Shown here piece by piece: positions 8,146 to 19,509 of a stretch of 36,377 nucleotides of DNA. Position 1 is the stretch's first letter. Each line of letters begins with the position of its first letter. Source of the DNA: a virus; IMG/VR virus record IMGVR_UViG_3300021091_000206, positions 1-36,377 of that record; one strand, 5' to 3'. Position numbers and translations under genes: made by a program. A model generated the notes under the pieces. That model did not search any database, was not told the DNA's origin, and worked only from the letters and a program-made list of their open reading frames with translations.

Positions 8146-8153
8146 TATTTATA
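8146..8153 (-). promoter_or_regulatory. T4-type late promoter (TATAAATA)
   Basis: The minus strand carries an exact TATAAATA, the -10-only element recognised by T4-type late RNA polymerase (gp55 sigma with gp33). It lies in the 43-base gap between the cupredoxin-domain fibre gene and the 7796-8122 gene. The expected start leaves a leader of about 18 bases with AAGGAAAAC before the ATG. It is one of the few intergenic exact matches and agrees with a gp33 homologue in the same genome. Confidence 0.6.
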
Positions 8154-8165
8154 CTTTAATTACAT

Positions 8166-9131
8166 TTATCCTAAAGCAATTGCAAATGCTAATGAATTAT
8201 CTCCGGACGCATTGGCAGCTGCAAAAGCAGCTGCGGCTGTTGTATTGACCGAAGTAACAGTAGGTTGAATAATTAAATTACCAACCATTCCAGCATGGTT
8301 TTGACATTGATAAACATATGTGTTGCCAGTTAATATGTATGGAACTTTCCAAATAAGTGTGCCTGTTACTTTTCCTTGTGCTGAACCTTCGGTTGTCACC
8401 ACACCTGCGGTTGATACATGTGTAAGCCCTACATTATATAAAGTGCCACCATTTGTTTCTCGTATTAAAAATGGATGTCCAGATGCGTTAATATTAAATG
8501 AAATTGTTTGTCCAGGATGTAAATATATGTCTGGATTATTACCAGAATATTGGTCAAACAAATAAGCACCCGATCCGGAATTCACTACGGATAAAGTTGT
8601 TACTCCCGATTTTACATTTGCATTTTGAGAGAAAACCCAATCATTCACATGAACGTTTGTTGAAGCTGATAGGAGACCAGCTGCACTTATGACTGTGGAA
8701 ATATTGGCTGTTCCAGATACCGCAACATTACTTAAAGTTGTATTGGCAGTAACAGCAAGTGTATTGGATAATGTAGCCGCACCAGTAACAGCAAGCGTAT
8801 TAGATAATGTAGCTGCACCAGTAACAGCAAGCGTATTAGATAATGTAGCCGCACCAGTAACAGATAGTGTGTTGGCGATTGAAGCTGAACCATTGACAAT
8901 TAAATCATCAAAGCCAAGAGCATCAAGTGTAATGTTTCCTGATACCGTAAGATTACCAGAAATAGTGGTATCACCAACAACATTCAGCGTATTACCAGCA
9001 ACTAGATTTGTATTTGCATAAAAAGTACCAGCAATATTATCAGTAAGATTATTTGCTACTGTAATTAAATCTTGGGTAGCAATTAGCCATTGTTGAAACG
9101 TATTTGCCGTGGTTACATAAGTAATTGGCAT
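8166..9131 (-). CDS. Tail-fibre-like protein with tandem repeats and a cupredoxin-like domain
   Basis: The 321-aa protein has an N-terminal segment with QWLIATQDLITVANNL. At residues ~48-140 a repeat region contains near-identical 12-residue units LAVTGAATLSNT. At ~165-290 lies a beta domain with PDIYLHPGQTISFNINASGH, then an Ala-rich end. The last domain has His219 after NASG and Cys276-x2-His279-x2-Met282 in YQCQNHAGMVGNLII. This is the ligand layout of type-1 copper proteins, with C-x2-H-x2-M spacing as in amicyanin. Similar tails occur in marine phage fibre proteins. Whether copper binds is unknown; the fold could be structural. Its ATG overlaps the stop of the preceding small gene by one base. 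Confidence 0.8.
   Translation of the reverse strand: MPITYVTTANTFQQWLIATQDLITVANNLTDNIAGTFYANTNLVAGNTLNVVGDTTISGNLTVSGNITLDALGFDDLIVNGSASIANTLSVTGAATLSNTLAVTGAATLSNTLAVTGAATLSNTLAVTANTTLSNVAVSGTANISTVISAAGLLSASTNVHVNDWVFSQNANVKSGVTTLSVVNSGSGAYLFDQYSGNNPDIYLHPGQTISFNINASGHPFLIRETNGGTLYNVGLTHVSTAGVVTTEGSAQGKVTGTLIWKVPYILTGNTYVYQCQNHAGMVGNLIIQPTVTSVNTTAAAAFAAANASGDNSLAFAIALG
8761..8868. repeat. Three tandem 36-bp repeats inside the fibre gene
   Basis: The unit GTATTGGATAATGTAGCCGC plus 16 further bases occurs head to tail at 8761-8796, 8797-8832 and 8833-8868. Units 1 and 2 differ at a few silent positions and unit 3 diverges at its 3' end. They encode the 12-residue LAVTGAATLSNT unit. Such in-frame repeats could expand or contract by recombination or slippage, changing fibre length. 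Confidence 0.9.
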
Positions 9132-9358
9132 TATGTTTTCCTCATTTGTGCTATTTCAATTAGCATATTTTTAATCTCTGACATGTCTTGTTCTAATTGT
9201 GCTAAACGCATTTTAGTTTCAGATTGTTCTTCTTTTTGTTTTTTAGCAATCTCACGCTTCATCATGTAGTCATTTAATCCAGCCTTGTCTGTATTTAGAA
9301 CAGCCTTGGAATGAATATCACGAATTAAATGATTATGGTCTTTTACTTTTGCATACAT
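9131..9358 (-). CDS. Small coiled-coil protein conserved next to the DUF4815 baseplate gene
   Basis: The 75-aa protein begins MYAKVKDHNHLIRDIHSKAVLN. Its second half is a charged helix with heptad-like spacing (KQKEEQSETKMRLAQLEQDM, then IKNMLIEIAQM), suggesting a coiled coil. Small proteins with the same start are common directly downstream of the giant DUF4815 gene in marine T4-like phages, so it is probably a structural accessory. AGGAACATAATC precedes the ATG. The stop overlaps the next start by one base. No enzyme motif is seen. Confidence 0.75.
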   Translation of the reverse strand: MYAKVKDHNHLIRDIHSKAVLNTDKAGLNDYMMKREIAKKQKEEQSETKMRLAQLEQDMSEIKNMLIEIAQMRKT

Positions 9359-9360
9359 GA

Positions 9361-12300
9361 TTATGTTCCTGATGGTAACGCAATAGCTCTTAAATCACGC
9401 ACTTTTGGAACTTCAGTTGTATCAGAGCCGGACATGACCACTTTAATTGAGAATGTCTTAAATGTGTTATATGCAGTTGAGCCAGAGGTATAAGTTATAG
9501 CGTTATTTGCTAAATCTGTGCTACCTGGTGCAAATACTAATTCACGGTAATCATCATCACTTGTTGAAACATAACTAGCATTACCTAGTTGACCCATGAG
9601 TTGATAGTTCTTATCATCAAACAAATCAGTATCAGAACCAGAAAGAACCTTGTAATAGACATGAATATTTGAACCAGATGGTTTATATGCAGTTAGATAC
9701 ACACGAAGGTCACCAGAATCAAAGCCATCAGCAAGTGTAACTCGGCGTGTCATGTAACGAGTTTTAGCATTACCACCAGATTTCTTATCTTCACCATTAT
9801 AGGTGACCGAAGCATTTGAACCGCCACCAGCACCTGGTGTGAGTGTAATTGTTGGTGATGTTGTATAACCTGAACCAGCATTTGTAAGTGTAATTGCAGT
9901 AATGACATTACTTGCTACGGTAGCCGTTGCGGTAGCACCTGAACCACCACCACCAGTAATTGTGACTGTTACATCAGCAGAGTTTGCATAAGCTGAACCT
10001 GAATTTGCAATTACAAAACCTGAATTAATTAATGGTAAATCATTAATGTTATTATCAACAAAAATACCACCAAAACGAGTAATATCTAATATTGGTGAAA
10101 CAGATTCATTTGATGTTGAAATGGTTGCTTTGAGTATAAATGAAGTATTACCTGTGGTTGGATTTAATACTCGGCGTCCGTCACCATCATTCATTGTGTA
10201 ATCTTCTAATGGATTAATTGATTTAAATGAAGTAATGCCACCTGTAGATTTTTCAGATGAGAAAGTATATGAAACTGAAGTATTTACCATCGTCACTTGA
10301 GATGTAATTAAATGAGTTAAATCATAATTTACATTAGCACTTGGTTTATCAACCAAGAACTGTGCTGTCGCTGATGTTGTGCTAAACACTTTACGGAAAA
10401 TTCTAAACATAATGTCAATGTTTTGATCAGCCGTCCATGTAGAACCATTTTGTGACTGGAAGAATGAACCACCATATGGTTGTTCAGATATTTGTAGTCC
10501 AGAAACTAAATCTAATTTGCCAACTTCAGCTACATAGGCCTCATAACCATTTGAATTAGATAATAATACAAATGAATGTTCACCAGGTATCATATAAACT
10601 GGTGCATCAAATACGAATTCAGTATATTTGGTTGCATCATCTAAATCAGGCGAATCACTAATCTTCACTTTATCTGGTGTAAGTGTTACAGAACCATACG
10701 GATAAACAATTGTTGATGATGGATAACCATTAACTGTTGGTCTTAATTGTAAAGTCACTGGTGCTGTATCGTGTTTGGTTTTAAAGCACACACGAAGTTT
10801 ATCAATGAAAATGCCTTGTGGATATTGAGCCGGAGCAATTAAGAATGTTTGTGCTAATGGATCCCACCAACCAGAAACAGGAACATCATTCACACTTGTT
10901 GTTGTAGTTACACGAGAATCATTAACGGATGTCCTTTGAACCGTTGGTGCAACAGTTGATACAACTGTATTTTCTGTGGTTTGCAATAGACCTTGTGCAT
11001 AGAATGAGGCATCACCGTTTGTGGTTGATGATGGAATATCACCAGTAGATGAATCAATTAAGCGGAATAGTTTTTCACCCGTTCTAAATGTGCTTGCAGG
11101 TATATTAAAAATACCAGCCACATCACCAGCACGAGTGGTCGTTAGGCGTCCAATAGAGTAGGTTGATGTTGTATCTGGTGTGGTTGACCATGTACCAGAG
11201 ATAGTTACATTTCTTGTAGAAGCATTATAAGATGAAATAGTTGCTTGTTGACCTGCACCTGTGCCACCAACAATAAAAATAGTATTACTATTTGAGGTAT
11301 TACCATAAAGAACTTCATTGTTAGCACCACTAGCATCAATTGATAAAGTAATTGTATTTGACGTAGTTGCATTAGCAATACCTGAATAATGTTCATAACC
11401 AGAAATTCTTGTGCTGGTTGATGTTGAAGAACCAATTAAGTTAGCATTAGCAATATTAAATGATGTTGTTGGTGTAATATTGACAACAAACGCTGATGTA
11501 TTTGATGTTTTAACAATTATAGCAGAACCATTGGTTGTAGCAGTTGCATTATTAAAAATGGTAACTGTTTCAGTATTAGAGGTTGTTGTTCTATAATTTA
11601 AACCATTACCAGCAAGAATAAATCTATTTGCACGAGCTACATTTTTTTCAACAGCTGTGTTATCAAAAAATGGAAATAATATGGTATCTGGTTTAAAATC
11701 AGAAGCCGTAAATAATACACTTCTTGACCTCATATAAGGAACAATAGAAACATCCACTACACGGTCACCAATGGATTGTGTAATGGTTTCAGGTACAACT
11801 TGTGATAATACACCAGTGCGAGTTTGACCAGTTGTTGTGGTTGTTGTGGTTCTTCTAACATTTCTGAGGCCACCACCACCACGCTGTGTAAAGTCAAACG
11901 ATGATGTTGATGTTCCTGTCCAAGCAGTTTCCCATGAGCCCCATTCAGTAGTAAATGCAGAAGCATTTGTTGCAGTTAAAATTAAATCCCAAGCATCTTT
12001 ATCACCACCAAGATTTACAAGAACATCTGCTTTTTTATCTGTATCAACCCAAACATCTGATGGTGGATTGAGTATTATTTTGCCAAGATAATTAACCACA
12101 TTAAATGGATTAATGTTTATTGTTTTTGAAGCTGAATCTTGTGTTACAAAAGTGGTGTTTGAAGCTGCAACTGTTACAAATGGACCAGTTTGTAAGTATG
12201 ATGTAGAATTAGCTGCATCAAAATTAAGCATACGAGATGTTACATTACATGATGGTCTTAATTCTTGATATTTTGGATCGATAGCAGCTTGATACTCTGA

Positions 12301-15300
12301 AGAAGTAATATCAGCCACAGAATGACCTTTAAATGAATCTACAATAATACCATTTTTAAATCTTGGTAAGTTTGTAGTATCAAGAATAGTTAAATCTTGC
12401 TTATTCAAAGCATCTTGTTCAAGTAAAGATAATGAGGTATAATATTCTAGGTTTCCAATGCGAGTATCAAGTGTTCCAATATCTCTCATGGTATAACGGC
12501 GATTATTAATATATTGAACGTCAATTTCTTCTGTATCAGAAACGTATGCTGGCTCACGCAAGACATAAAGATTCATTGTATCATCTTTAGGTCTAGGAAT
12601 AGTTGGATTTAAACTTGGAATACCTTTATTTACACTAAATGTTCTATTTTTATTTAAAACAACACGATCTATACGAGGTAAATAATAACTATAATCTAGT
12701 AAAATGTCTGAACCATTTTCTGGTATTTTTGGACCAGTTGTTGATGAATCCACATCAAATTCAACGGTAGAACCAAGAGCCGCCGTTGCATTTTTACGAA
12801 CCGGTCTAAAATCTAAACTATCACGCAATTCATATTCATTACCTGTTGTTGGTGAAATATATTCGGTAATCGTATCATAATTTGGATATGAATCTACCGT
12901 AAAGAATCCTGCTCCAGATGATGTATGAAGATTATATCTTACAACTAATGGGCCAGCTGGCGCTGTTTGACCCGGTTTTAATTTAATAAAAGCGTGGTCA
13001 TAATAAGAATCTTTTTGTCCATTATTAAATGAATAACGTGATGTTACATCAGTGTAACCTGTATTTGCTACAGCAGCACCATTGTAATCATAAACACTAA
13101 CAAGCTCAATAACATCTGAAACAAATAATGATTGTGCTGTGTCTGGTGTTTTAACCACATAAGTATTTGCAATTGTTGTTTGACCCTGTGAAGCAAAAAC
13201 TAATACCGCTGAATTAGCAAATATATTTTCACCGCCAGTTGTTTGAACAGTCGCATTAGCAGACACTAATGTTTTTGTTTTAGCTGGACTACCTGAAGCT
13301 AATGTAAAGTCAATTGTTGCAATTATATTTGCAGTCATATTGTTTGCATTGGTAATTGTCAACTTACGAGTTGTTGTATTGACAGATGTAATTTTATCAG
13401 CAGGAACAGTTTCACCTACAATATAAGGTGATGTACCAGCAGTTGTTACAATGACTTGATAATTTTGTTGTTTTGCTGAAGTAGATGTAGCTGAAGCTAT
13501 ACTTTCACCGGAACTAACTGATAGAGCTGGCGAATCTGAAGACACAAAAGTTTGTCCTTCATATAATCTACGATATGAAAATGAAAAATCAGAAATTGTA
13601 TTTTGCGTAATATAGTTCTCACCCAACGGAAATATAGTAGTTTCAAAAGCTGAATCTGTTAAGAAAGCATCACTATCCGTTGAAGCTGGATCTTTAGAAC
13701 GTGAATCAATATCAGCAGCATTAATTCTAGTTGTACCTGTAAATGTGGCAATAGAATCTACATCATTAAATTCAAAATCAATGGCAAATGCGGATGCGCT
13801 ATTTGGTGTTGTAGTAAAAGATTCTGCTAAGCTTATTGTTTGTGTAGCAGTGGTAAATCCTGAAATTCTTTTTGGTAATTCATCAGAACCTAGACCCGAA
13901 GTAATACGAAGTTTTGCACCCTTATAGGCATCGCTTACACTGGAAAATATTTGACCTGCTGTAACATTACCAATGGTGACTGAACTTGATGTAGCAGTAT
14001 TAATTGTACCTGTAATAGAACCAATACTTACATCAAACAAATAACTTTTATATTCGTAAGTGGCTGAATTAGATGTATTAGCAGCTGAATCAAATGCAAT
14101 AGATTTAACACGAGCTGTACCAATTTTTGTATTGGTAATAGCAGCTGAAGATGTTACGTTAATAGAAGCATTGGGCACACAATGTAAATCAACAGTAGAA
14201 AGACTATTAATTGGAAACGAACCAAAGTGATTGTTTGTATAAACAAAGTTACCATAGTCAGCTGATAGTCGTTTGTTTTGCACATTTTCTGTGGTACGAG
14301 GTTTATCTATTGTAATTGTTGTTGGTGCAATTGATTCATATTCATAACCAAACACATAGGCTTTACCTGGAGATAGAATAACATCCATGTTAGCCGTATT
14401 TGACGTGTTAGTTTGTAATGAGATTTGGAATGGGCGAACCGTATAGTTGCCTGATTCATCATATGTTCTTCGTGCTAAAGTATCTTCAAGCACCGAATAA
14501 ATTGGAAAACGATAACTACGAGTAAGCACTCCATATTCAACACGAGCTAATTCAATGAATTGTAATGTGTCAGTAGAATCAAAACTACGAGTGGCTAATG
14601 TTAAATTGATTTTAAATCTGTCAGAACCTGGAGCTTGATAATTAGAAGCATCTTGTGCTGGATCTAATAATGAAGTATCTGAACTTGATGTGGTAGTTGA
14701 TTCTGTTATTTCAAAACCAATTCTTGCATTGGCTGTTGTGTTAGAATATTTTGATGTAGCAATGGTTTGTTCATCATTTTGAATAAAGAAACCATCATAA
14801 AAATACACGCCTTCAGTTACAGAGAATAGTTGGCCTGTGCCTACTCCTGCTGAAGAAATATTAGCTGATGTTGGTGAATTTTCAAAAGTAAAAATTGTGT
14901 CGCCAGGTGCAAATGCAGTACCAAAAATTTGTTTGACCATTAATGTTTTTGGGTCACCTGTACCAGCATCAGCATCAAAAACTTTAATAACTTCAGCTCG
15001 TTTTGTTGGTGTAGAAACAGAATCTACAATCGTAGCACCAACAAAGTTATTGGCAGTAACAGCCGTGCCAGCATATGTTGAATCTAATTTTAGATAAGTA
15101 GCATCTTGAAGATATGTTGTTCCACCAGAAACCACAGAACCGTTTTTGAATACATGATTACCAAAACGCTCTACTTGTTTTTGAAGGATTGTTTGTAATT
15201 GAGTTAGTTCACGGGCTTGAACAGCAAATCCAGGTTTAAATAACATGCGAAGAAATTTCTTATCTTCATCAAAGTCATCATAGTATGGGTTTGCATTAAA

Positions 15301-15318
15301 ATTAGTATTGATACTCAT
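9361..15318 (-). CDS. Giant DUF4815-type virion structural (baseplate) protein
   Basis: At 1985 aa this is the largest gene in the window. The N-terminus ([50 protein letters not shown]) is the hallmark of DUF4815 proteins in T4-like cyanophages. The long middle is beta-rich and Thr/Ser/Asn-rich. Near residue 1780-1840 lie the [13 protein letters not shown] and [16 protein letters not shown] repeat modules, also present in gp6, gp7 and gp8 here. The C-terminal part reads [12 protein letters not shown]-like and ends [16 protein letters not shown]. It sits directly downstream of gp8, where T4 keeps its gp9/gp10 peripheral wedge genes, so a peripheral wedge or fibre-attachment role is likely but inferred. 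GAGGAAATAA precedes the ATG. Confidence 0.88.
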   Translation of the reverse strand: MSINTNFNANPYYDDFDEDKKFLRMLFKPGFAVQARELTQLQTILQKQVERFGNHVFKNGSVVSGGTTYLQDATYLKLDSTYAGTAVTANNFVGATIVDSVSTPTKRAEVIKVFDADAGTGDPKTLMVKQIFGTAFAPGDTIFTFENSPTSANISSAGVGTGQLFSVTEGVYFYDGFFIQNDEQTIATSKYSNTTANARIGFEITESTTTSSSDTSLLDPAQDASNYQAPGSDRFKINLTLATRSFDSTDTLQFIELARVEYGVLTRSYRFPIYSVLEDTLARRTYDESGNYTVRPFQISLQTNTSNTANMDVILSPGKAYVFGYEYESIAPTTITIDKPRTTENVQNKRLSADYGNFVYTNNHFGSFPINSLSTVDLHCVPNASINVTSSAAITNTKIGTARVKSIAFDSAANTSNSATYEYKSYLFDVSIGSITGTINTATSSSVTIGNVTAGQIFSSVSDAYKGAKLRITSGLGSDELPKRISGFTTATQTISLAESFTTTPNSASAFAIDFEFNDVDSIATFTGTTRINAADIDSRSKDPASTDSDAFLTDSAFETTIFPLGENYITQNTISDFSFSYRRLYEGQTFVSSDSPALSVSSGESIASATSTSAKQQNYQVIVTTAGTSPYIVGETVPADKITSVNTTTRKLTITNANNMTANIIATIDFTLASGSPAKTKTLVSANATVQTTGGENIFANSAVLVFASQGQTTIANTYVVKTPDTAQSLFVSDVIELVSVYDYNGAAVANTGYTDVTSRYSFNNGQKDSYYDHAFIKLKPGQTAPAGPLVVRYNLHTSSGAGFFTVDSYPNYDTITEYISPTTGNEYELRDSLDFRPVRKNATAALGSTVEFDVDSSTTGPKIPENGSDILLDYSYYLPRIDRVVLNKNRTFSVNKGIPSLNPTIPRPKDDTMNLYVLREPAYVSDTEEIDVQYINNRRYTMRDIGTLDTRIGNLEYYTSLSLLEQDALNKQDLTILDTTNLPRFKNGIIVDSFKGHSVADITSSEYQAAIDPKYQELRPSCNVTSRMLNFDAANSTSYLQTGPFVTVAASNTTFVTQDSASKTININPFNVVNYLGKIILNPPSDVWVDTDKKADVLVNLGGDKDAWDLILTATNASAFTTEWGSWETAWTGTSTSSFDFTQRGGGGLRNVRRTTTTTTTGQTRTGVLSQVVPETITQSIGDRVVDVSIVPYMRSRSVLFTASDFKPDTILFPFFDNTAVEKNVARANRFILAGNGLNYRTTTSNTETVTIFNNATATTNGSAIIVKTSNTSAFVVNITPTTSFNIANANLIGSSTSTSTRISGYEHYSGIANATTSNTITLSIDASGANNEVLYGNTSNSNTIFIVGGTGAGQQATISSYNASTRNVTISGTWSTTPDTTSTYSIGRLTTTRAGDVAGIFNIPASTFRTGEKLFRLIDSSTGDIPSSTTNGDASFYAQGLLQTTENTVVSTVAPTVQRTSVNDSRVTTTTSVNDVPVSGWWDPLAQTFLIAPAQYPQGIFIDKLRVCFKTKHDTAPVTLQLRPTVNGYPSSTIVYPYGSVTLTPDKVKISDSPDLDDATKYTEFVFDAPVYMIPGEHSFVLLSNSNGYEAYVAEVGKLDLVSGLQISEQPYGGSFFQSQNGSTWTADQNIDIMFRIFRKVFSTTSATAQFLVDKPSANVNYDLTHLITSQVTMVNTSVSYTFSSEKSTGGITSFKSINPLEDYTMNDGDGRRVLNPTTGNTSFILKATISTSNESVSPILDITRFGGIFVDNNINDLPLINSGFVIANSGSAYANSADVTVTITGGGGSGATATATVASNVITAITLTNAGSGYTTSPTITLTPGAGGGSNASVTYNGEDKKSGGNAKTRYMTRRVTLADGFDSGDLRVYLTAYKPSGSNIHVYYKVLSGSDTDLFDDKNYQLMGQLGNASYVSTSDDDYRELVFAPGSTDLANNAITYTSGSTAYNTFKTFSIKVVMSGSDTTEVPKVRDLRAIALPSGT

Positions 15319-15327
15319 TTATTTCCT

Positions 15328-16935
15328 CTAAAATGTAACAACAAATTTAATATTTTCAGCCTGACCATCTTCTCGTTCTGTTTTAATGACATTCTCGGCA
15401 TAAAGAATATCACCAGTATATGGTTGAAATTCTGGATCGGTTTTAGAAATTACAACCCTAGATACACCGGATGTTAAACCAACCAATGGAAGACCAAGTG
15501 TTATTGTCCCCACAACCTTACTTATTCTAACTTCGTTAGATTCTTGTGCATTTACATGACCATAGAAAGTAGCCGCATTTACTGACCCTTGGTAAACATA
15601 TTCATCTAAAGTATAACTTGAACCTGCAACTAATGTTAAATCTGTTGTTTGTGAAATAACAGAGTTAGCTGTTGCTTGTGTTACTGCTGAAGTATTACCG
15701 TATTTATGCGGATTGGCAAGAAGTCCATACTGGCGGAAAGAAGTATTTGATGAAATTAACCCACCTTCAGTAGAATCAATTTCACCTATACGAGTAGCTG
15801 TCATAATGTTTGAACCACCCAACTCTTTTGCAGGATTATAGGCATGACCAAATTTTGGTGAAAGAATTACACGAGCATTTGCATTTGTTCCTGAACCGTA
15901 AATAAACGCATTAGCTCTTGAGTATCCTGTGCCAATAGTTGTTACAGTAATCTTGGATACATTTGCATTAGCTGAAGATACGCCTGAAGTTGTATTAGAA
16001 AGTGTAGCAGACGCAATCACACCTGTTCCATCACCATCAATATAAACTCTGGTTGAAATGGACACATTACTTGTATTACCACCAGCTGCCGTTGTGGCTG
16101 TTGAAAGTGTAAGAACACCTGTTGCATTAGCGGCGCTACTAATAAATGTTCCTGTTGCAATACCTGTACCAGAAATGGTCATATTTGCAAGATTGGCAAG
16201 TGCAGTTACATTATAGATTGCTAAAATTTTGGCGGTATTTGCTAAAGTAAGTGTTGTTTGGCCTGAAACAAAGCCATTTACTTGCACATTAGAAGCCTGA
16301 CGATAATTTGTACCAGCTGATGTGACTATAATAGTGGTCAATTCGCCATCAACCACACCGGTAGTATCTACATTATAATCTAATTGATTTGTTGATGATG
16401 GAGCTGGAACCCAATCAGTTGTTAAAAATTTGTTTGATGGTTTAACATTATACATGTATTTCCAAATATAACCATCAGCTGTACCAATATTACCATTTGA
16501 TGTTGAGTAATCACCGGTGGGTTCTACTGTTGAATTAGCAGAATTGTTATTTGACATACATTTATATACACTACGATCCGTAGTAATCACATACATCGGT
16601 TTTAGATTTTGAGAGGTATTGGCACTTAACAAGCTATTAATTTCAATGGTATCATCGTATTGACGGAATTTAGTATTACCCGACCAATTAACTCTAGGAA
16701 TAACTAACTCAATATCGTTGGCCGTTAATTTTTTAGCCGCATACATGTGATCCCATGTGTCTTTTTCAGCGTCAATTGTATCTACAATAGAATCGGGTGA
16801 GGCTTCATTTGCATAGGGAATATGGTTTCCTATAAAAATATAAAGAATTGGATCAGTATTACCCGAATTATATAAAGCATTACGCCACAGTTTGGCGTTA
16901 TTGTAACCTAGTTTTTTAGTAGTTATTGATGGCAT
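15328..16935 (-). CDS. 8: Baseplate wedge subunit, gp8-like
   Basis: This 535-aa protein carries signatures of T4-like gp8: NAKLWRNALYNSG, YIFIGNHIPYANE, LVIPRVNWSGNTKFRQYDD, MYVITTDRSVYKCMSNN and DGYIWKYMYNV...WVPAP in the first ~200 residues. T4 gp8 is 334 aa and forms part of the wedge with gp7, gp10, gp6, gp53 and gp25. The extra ~200 residues lie between ~205 and ~380 and consist of beta repeats (IIVTSAGTNYRQASN, ITVTTIGTGYSRANA). The C-terminus (LPLVGLTSGVSRVVISKTD, GDILYAENV) is conserved-looking. The ATG lies six bases after a TATAAATA motif and has only a weak AAAGA ribosome site. Confidence 0.8.
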   Translation of the reverse strand: MPSITTKKLGYNNAKLWRNALYNSGNTDPILYIFIGNHIPYANEASPDSIVDTIDAEKDTWDHMYAAKKLTANDIELVIPRVNWSGNTKFRQYDDTIEINSLLSANTSQNLKPMYVITTDRSVYKCMSNNNSANSTVEPTGDYSTSNGNIGTADGYIWKYMYNVKPSNKFLTTDWVPAPSSTNQLDYNVDTTGVVDGELTTIIVTSAGTNYRQASNVQVNGFVSGQTTLTLANTAKILAIYNVTALANLANMTISGTGIATGTFISSAANATGVLTLSTATTAAGGNTSNVSISTRVYIDGDGTGVIASATLSNTTSGVSSANANVSKITVTTIGTGYSRANAFIYGSGTNANARVILSPKFGHAYNPAKELGGSNIMTATRIGEIDSTEGGLISSNTSFRQYGLLANPHKYGNTSAVTQATANSVISQTTDLTLVAGSSYTLDEYVYQGSVNAATFYGHVNAQESNEVRISKVVGTITLGLPLVGLTSGVSRVVISKTDPEFQPYTGDILYAENVIKTEREDGQAENIKFVVTF

Positions 16936-16941
16936 GGTCTT

Positions 16942-16949
16942 TATTTATA
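16942..16949 (-). promoter_or_regulatory. TATAAATA motif immediately before gp8-like gene
   Basis: The minus strand reads TATAAATAAAGACCATG. It is an exact late -10 element, but its predicted start would fall at or just before the ATG at 16935. A transcript from it would be nearly leaderless. It may be a real late promoter or an AT-rich ribosome-binding context. The motif overlaps the last codons of the gp7-like gene. Confidence 0.35.
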
Positions 16950-19509
16950 TCAATATAATAAGAGTTTGTGCAGTTGCATTTGAAGTAAATGCAGAAGAAA
17001 CCGCAAGATTTGTATTACTTATGATGCTACTTATGGTTCTAATCACACCATTTACAGCCACATTAGAACCTATAGAAATAATACCATTTGTATTGGCAAT
17101 ATTAAATTTAGTATTTGTACCGGTAACAAATATAGAAGAAGCTGTAACATTCACAGTACCAGAGATTGTATTGGTTGATGTGGTGGAAATTGTAATTGTA
17201 TTTGGTGTAATTAATTTTAATTCATTCAAATCAGCATAATTTACAAAACCTGCTGGGTGCATGAGTTGTTTTAATATTGTTTTATATTTTGAAAACTCGG
17301 TAAGTGAAGAAGTTACATAAGAATAATTCACATAGTAATCACGACCTTGCAATTTTCTTTCAGAGGTAGAAAGAATAGAATCAGATGTTCTCCAACGACC
17401 GGGTAGAGTTATGTATCCTGCTTCAATTTGTGCATTAGCCGTAGCCGTTCCACTACCTGTACCGGTTAAATCAACTTGTGGAATAAATTCATATCCTGAA
17501 CCACCACTTAATACTTCAATGCTTATAATTTGGCCAGGCTGCGTATTACCAATAAATGGCGTTAATATTTCACCATCACTCATTATGGCTGAAATTTGAA
17601 TGTTTGCGTTTGCACCTGAAGCTGTTGAAATAGTTAATACTGGAAAATTATTTTGAACATAACTCACTCCACCAATTGGATAAACTCCATAGCGACCTAT
17701 TTTTTTACCTGTAGCCGTAGAAGTGAAATTTACATTCACATTTGCATGAGTAACATTTGAAATTGAATTAATATAACGACTTTCATTGTTAATAATAATT
17801 CTATCGCCAACTCTAATTTCTGTACCAAAATCAGTTCCTGTGCCAATCAATTGTGCTGTATTATTTGAAATATTAGCTGTTCCTGTAACTCTTGATGGTT
17901 GAATTTCAATTTGTGTAATTTGTCCATTAGCTAATACCGCTTTGACGGCTGCAGCTGCACCACGACCATTTGTTCCTACAGGGTTAGAACCAAAGTTAAT
18001 TTCATCGCCAACGGCATATCCTGTTCCGCCATTATTGATTGCTATACGACCTACTGAACCAAATGTTTTAATATCAAAAGTGCTATTACCAGCAGTATAT
18101 GTTGCGCTATTTGCGTCTAATATTGGTGATATAGCTGTAGATGTATTTGAAAAAATAATAAGAACATTAGTAATTGGCCCAAGACTTGTAATTTCTAATG
18201 ATGTAAGAGCATCAGCAATAACTGTGGCTACATTTTCACCAGCGGCAATAATTGAACTTGGAAAACCATAATCAGCGGCTGAAATAACTGTGTTAGCATA
18301 GGTTGAAATAACATCGTCATTGACAGTGTATGTATTTGAAGTTGAATTAGCAACTCCTGTGGTATCAATACCATCAACTGCCAGGTCTAATAAAAACGGT
18401 GAAGCAATATTTGATACTGCAATATCGCCACTATTGAGGAAACCGGCACCACCATTAGTAACTGTAATAGAATCAATATAACCTTCAACAACATCATCAA
18501 CAACAGCAATAGCATCTTCTGAAGCGCCACCACCAGTCACAATTACAACATCACCTACATTATAACTTGAACCACCATCAATAACAAGAATACGATTGAC
18601 AAAAGAAAAAGTATCTGTTTCTAATGTGATAAGTGAATCATCATCAGCAACTATATCAACTTCAACTATTTCTCCTTGTTGAAAAGAACCAAGAAGTGTT
18701 TTTTCACTAATGAATAATTCAAAAGGAAAACCAAGGTTTAATTGGTCAGTAATAATTCTTTCGGTAGCTTTTTCAATTAAAGCTGTGGCGCCAGAAGTGA
18801 CGCCTGTTACTTTGCGATTATTAAGTAATTCAATATTAAAATCAGAATAAACTATTTTAACTTCAGAATTGGCTGAAGGTGCCGTATAAAATACAAGTTT
18901 TTTAGTTTCTTTGCGGAAAAAATAATCAGTTAATTCAGTTTTTAATACATCATCTACAAAAACTGAAATATCACCATTTGTTGGTTCTTGAGCTAATAGG
19001 AATGTAGTATTACCTGAGGCTACAGCACTAGCAGAAGTGTTACCATTGGCGGTATAAAGGCTTCGTATATCTGTTTCAATACGAAGAACATTATCAATTA
19101 CCCATTTACCATCAGAAGCTCTTAATACATTATTTTTTGGTAAAATGATGTCAACTTCATCATTAAAGAGCATTCTAAATAATAGTTTAAATGCACTCTC
19201 TGAACCTTTTGCTAAATACAAAGGCAGAACATTTTTAATTAGAAATGCTTTATCAACCTCAACATCTTTTGGTATGAGTGTAGCATAACTATTAAAAAAG
19301 TTAGATTCAAAATCATCAATAGATAAATCAACATCGGAGAGATGTTTTAAGTCTTTTGCTTTGGCTGTTAAATCGTTTAGTTGAGTGCCTTGTTGTGTTT
19401 CAAGGTATTCATAGTAAGCTTCCAAAAATGTAATGAATACAGGATATTCTTCCCGAATAAACTCTGGAACTTGACGATTAACAAGTAATGAGGTTTTTAA
19501 GTCAGACAT
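16945..19509 (-). CDS. 7: Baseplate wedge protein, gp7-like
   Basis: The 854-aa protein opens MSDLKTSLLVNRQVPEFIRE, EYPVFITFLEAYYEYLE, then LPLYLAKGSESAFKLLFRML, the conserved head of the wedge protein found between gp6 and gp8 in T4-like marine phages. In T4 this place is gp7 (1032 aa), the wedge core that starts wedge assembly. The middle contains several G-x-GY beta modules (NGGAGFLNSGD, NNGGTGYAVGDEI, SGGSGYEFIPQ). The last ~70 residues are fibre-like (GTVNVTASSIFVTGTNTKF). It overlaps the gp6 stop by one base. The gp7 label rests on gene order and N-terminal resemblance, so it is less certain than gp6 or gp25. Confidence 0.72.
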   Translation of the reverse strand: MSDLKTSLLVNRQVPEFIREEYPVFITFLEAYYEYLETQQGTQLNDLTAKAKDLKHLSDVDLSIDDFESNFFNSYATLIPKDVEVDKAFLIKNVLPLYLAKGSESAFKLLFRMLFNDEVDIILPKNNVLRASDGKWVIDNVLRIETDIRSLYTANGNTSASAVASGNTTFLLAQEPTNGDISVFVDDVLKTELTDYFFRKETKKLVFYTAPSANSEVKIVYSDFNIELLNNRKVTGVTSGATALIEKATERIITDQLNLGFPFELFISEKTLLGSFQQGEIVEVDIVADDDSLITLETDTFSFVNRILVIDGGSSYNVGDVVIVTGGGASEDAIAVVDDVVEGYIDSITVTNGGAGFLNSGDIAVSNIASPFLLDLAVDGIDTTGVANSTSNTYTVNDDVISTYANTVISAADYGFPSSIIAAGENVATVIADALTSLEITSLGPITNVLIIFSNTSTAISPILDANSATYTAGNSTFDIKTFGSVGRIAINNGGTGYAVGDEINFGSNPVGTNGRGAAAAVKAVLANGQITQIEIQPSRVTGTANISNNTAQLIGTGTDFGTEIRVGDRIIINNESRYINSISNVTHANVNVNFTSTATGKKIGRYGVYPIGGVSYVQNNFPVLTISTASGANANIQISAIMSDGEILTPFIGNTQPGQIISIEVLSGGSGYEFIPQVDLTGTGSGTATANAQIEAGYITLPGRWRTSDSILSTSERKLQGRDYYVNYSYVTSSLTEFSKYKTILKQLMHPAGFVNYADLNELKLITPNTITISTTSTNTISGTVNVTASSIFVTGTNTKFNIANTNGIISIGSNVAVNGVIRTISSIISNTNLAVSSAFTSNATAQTLIILI

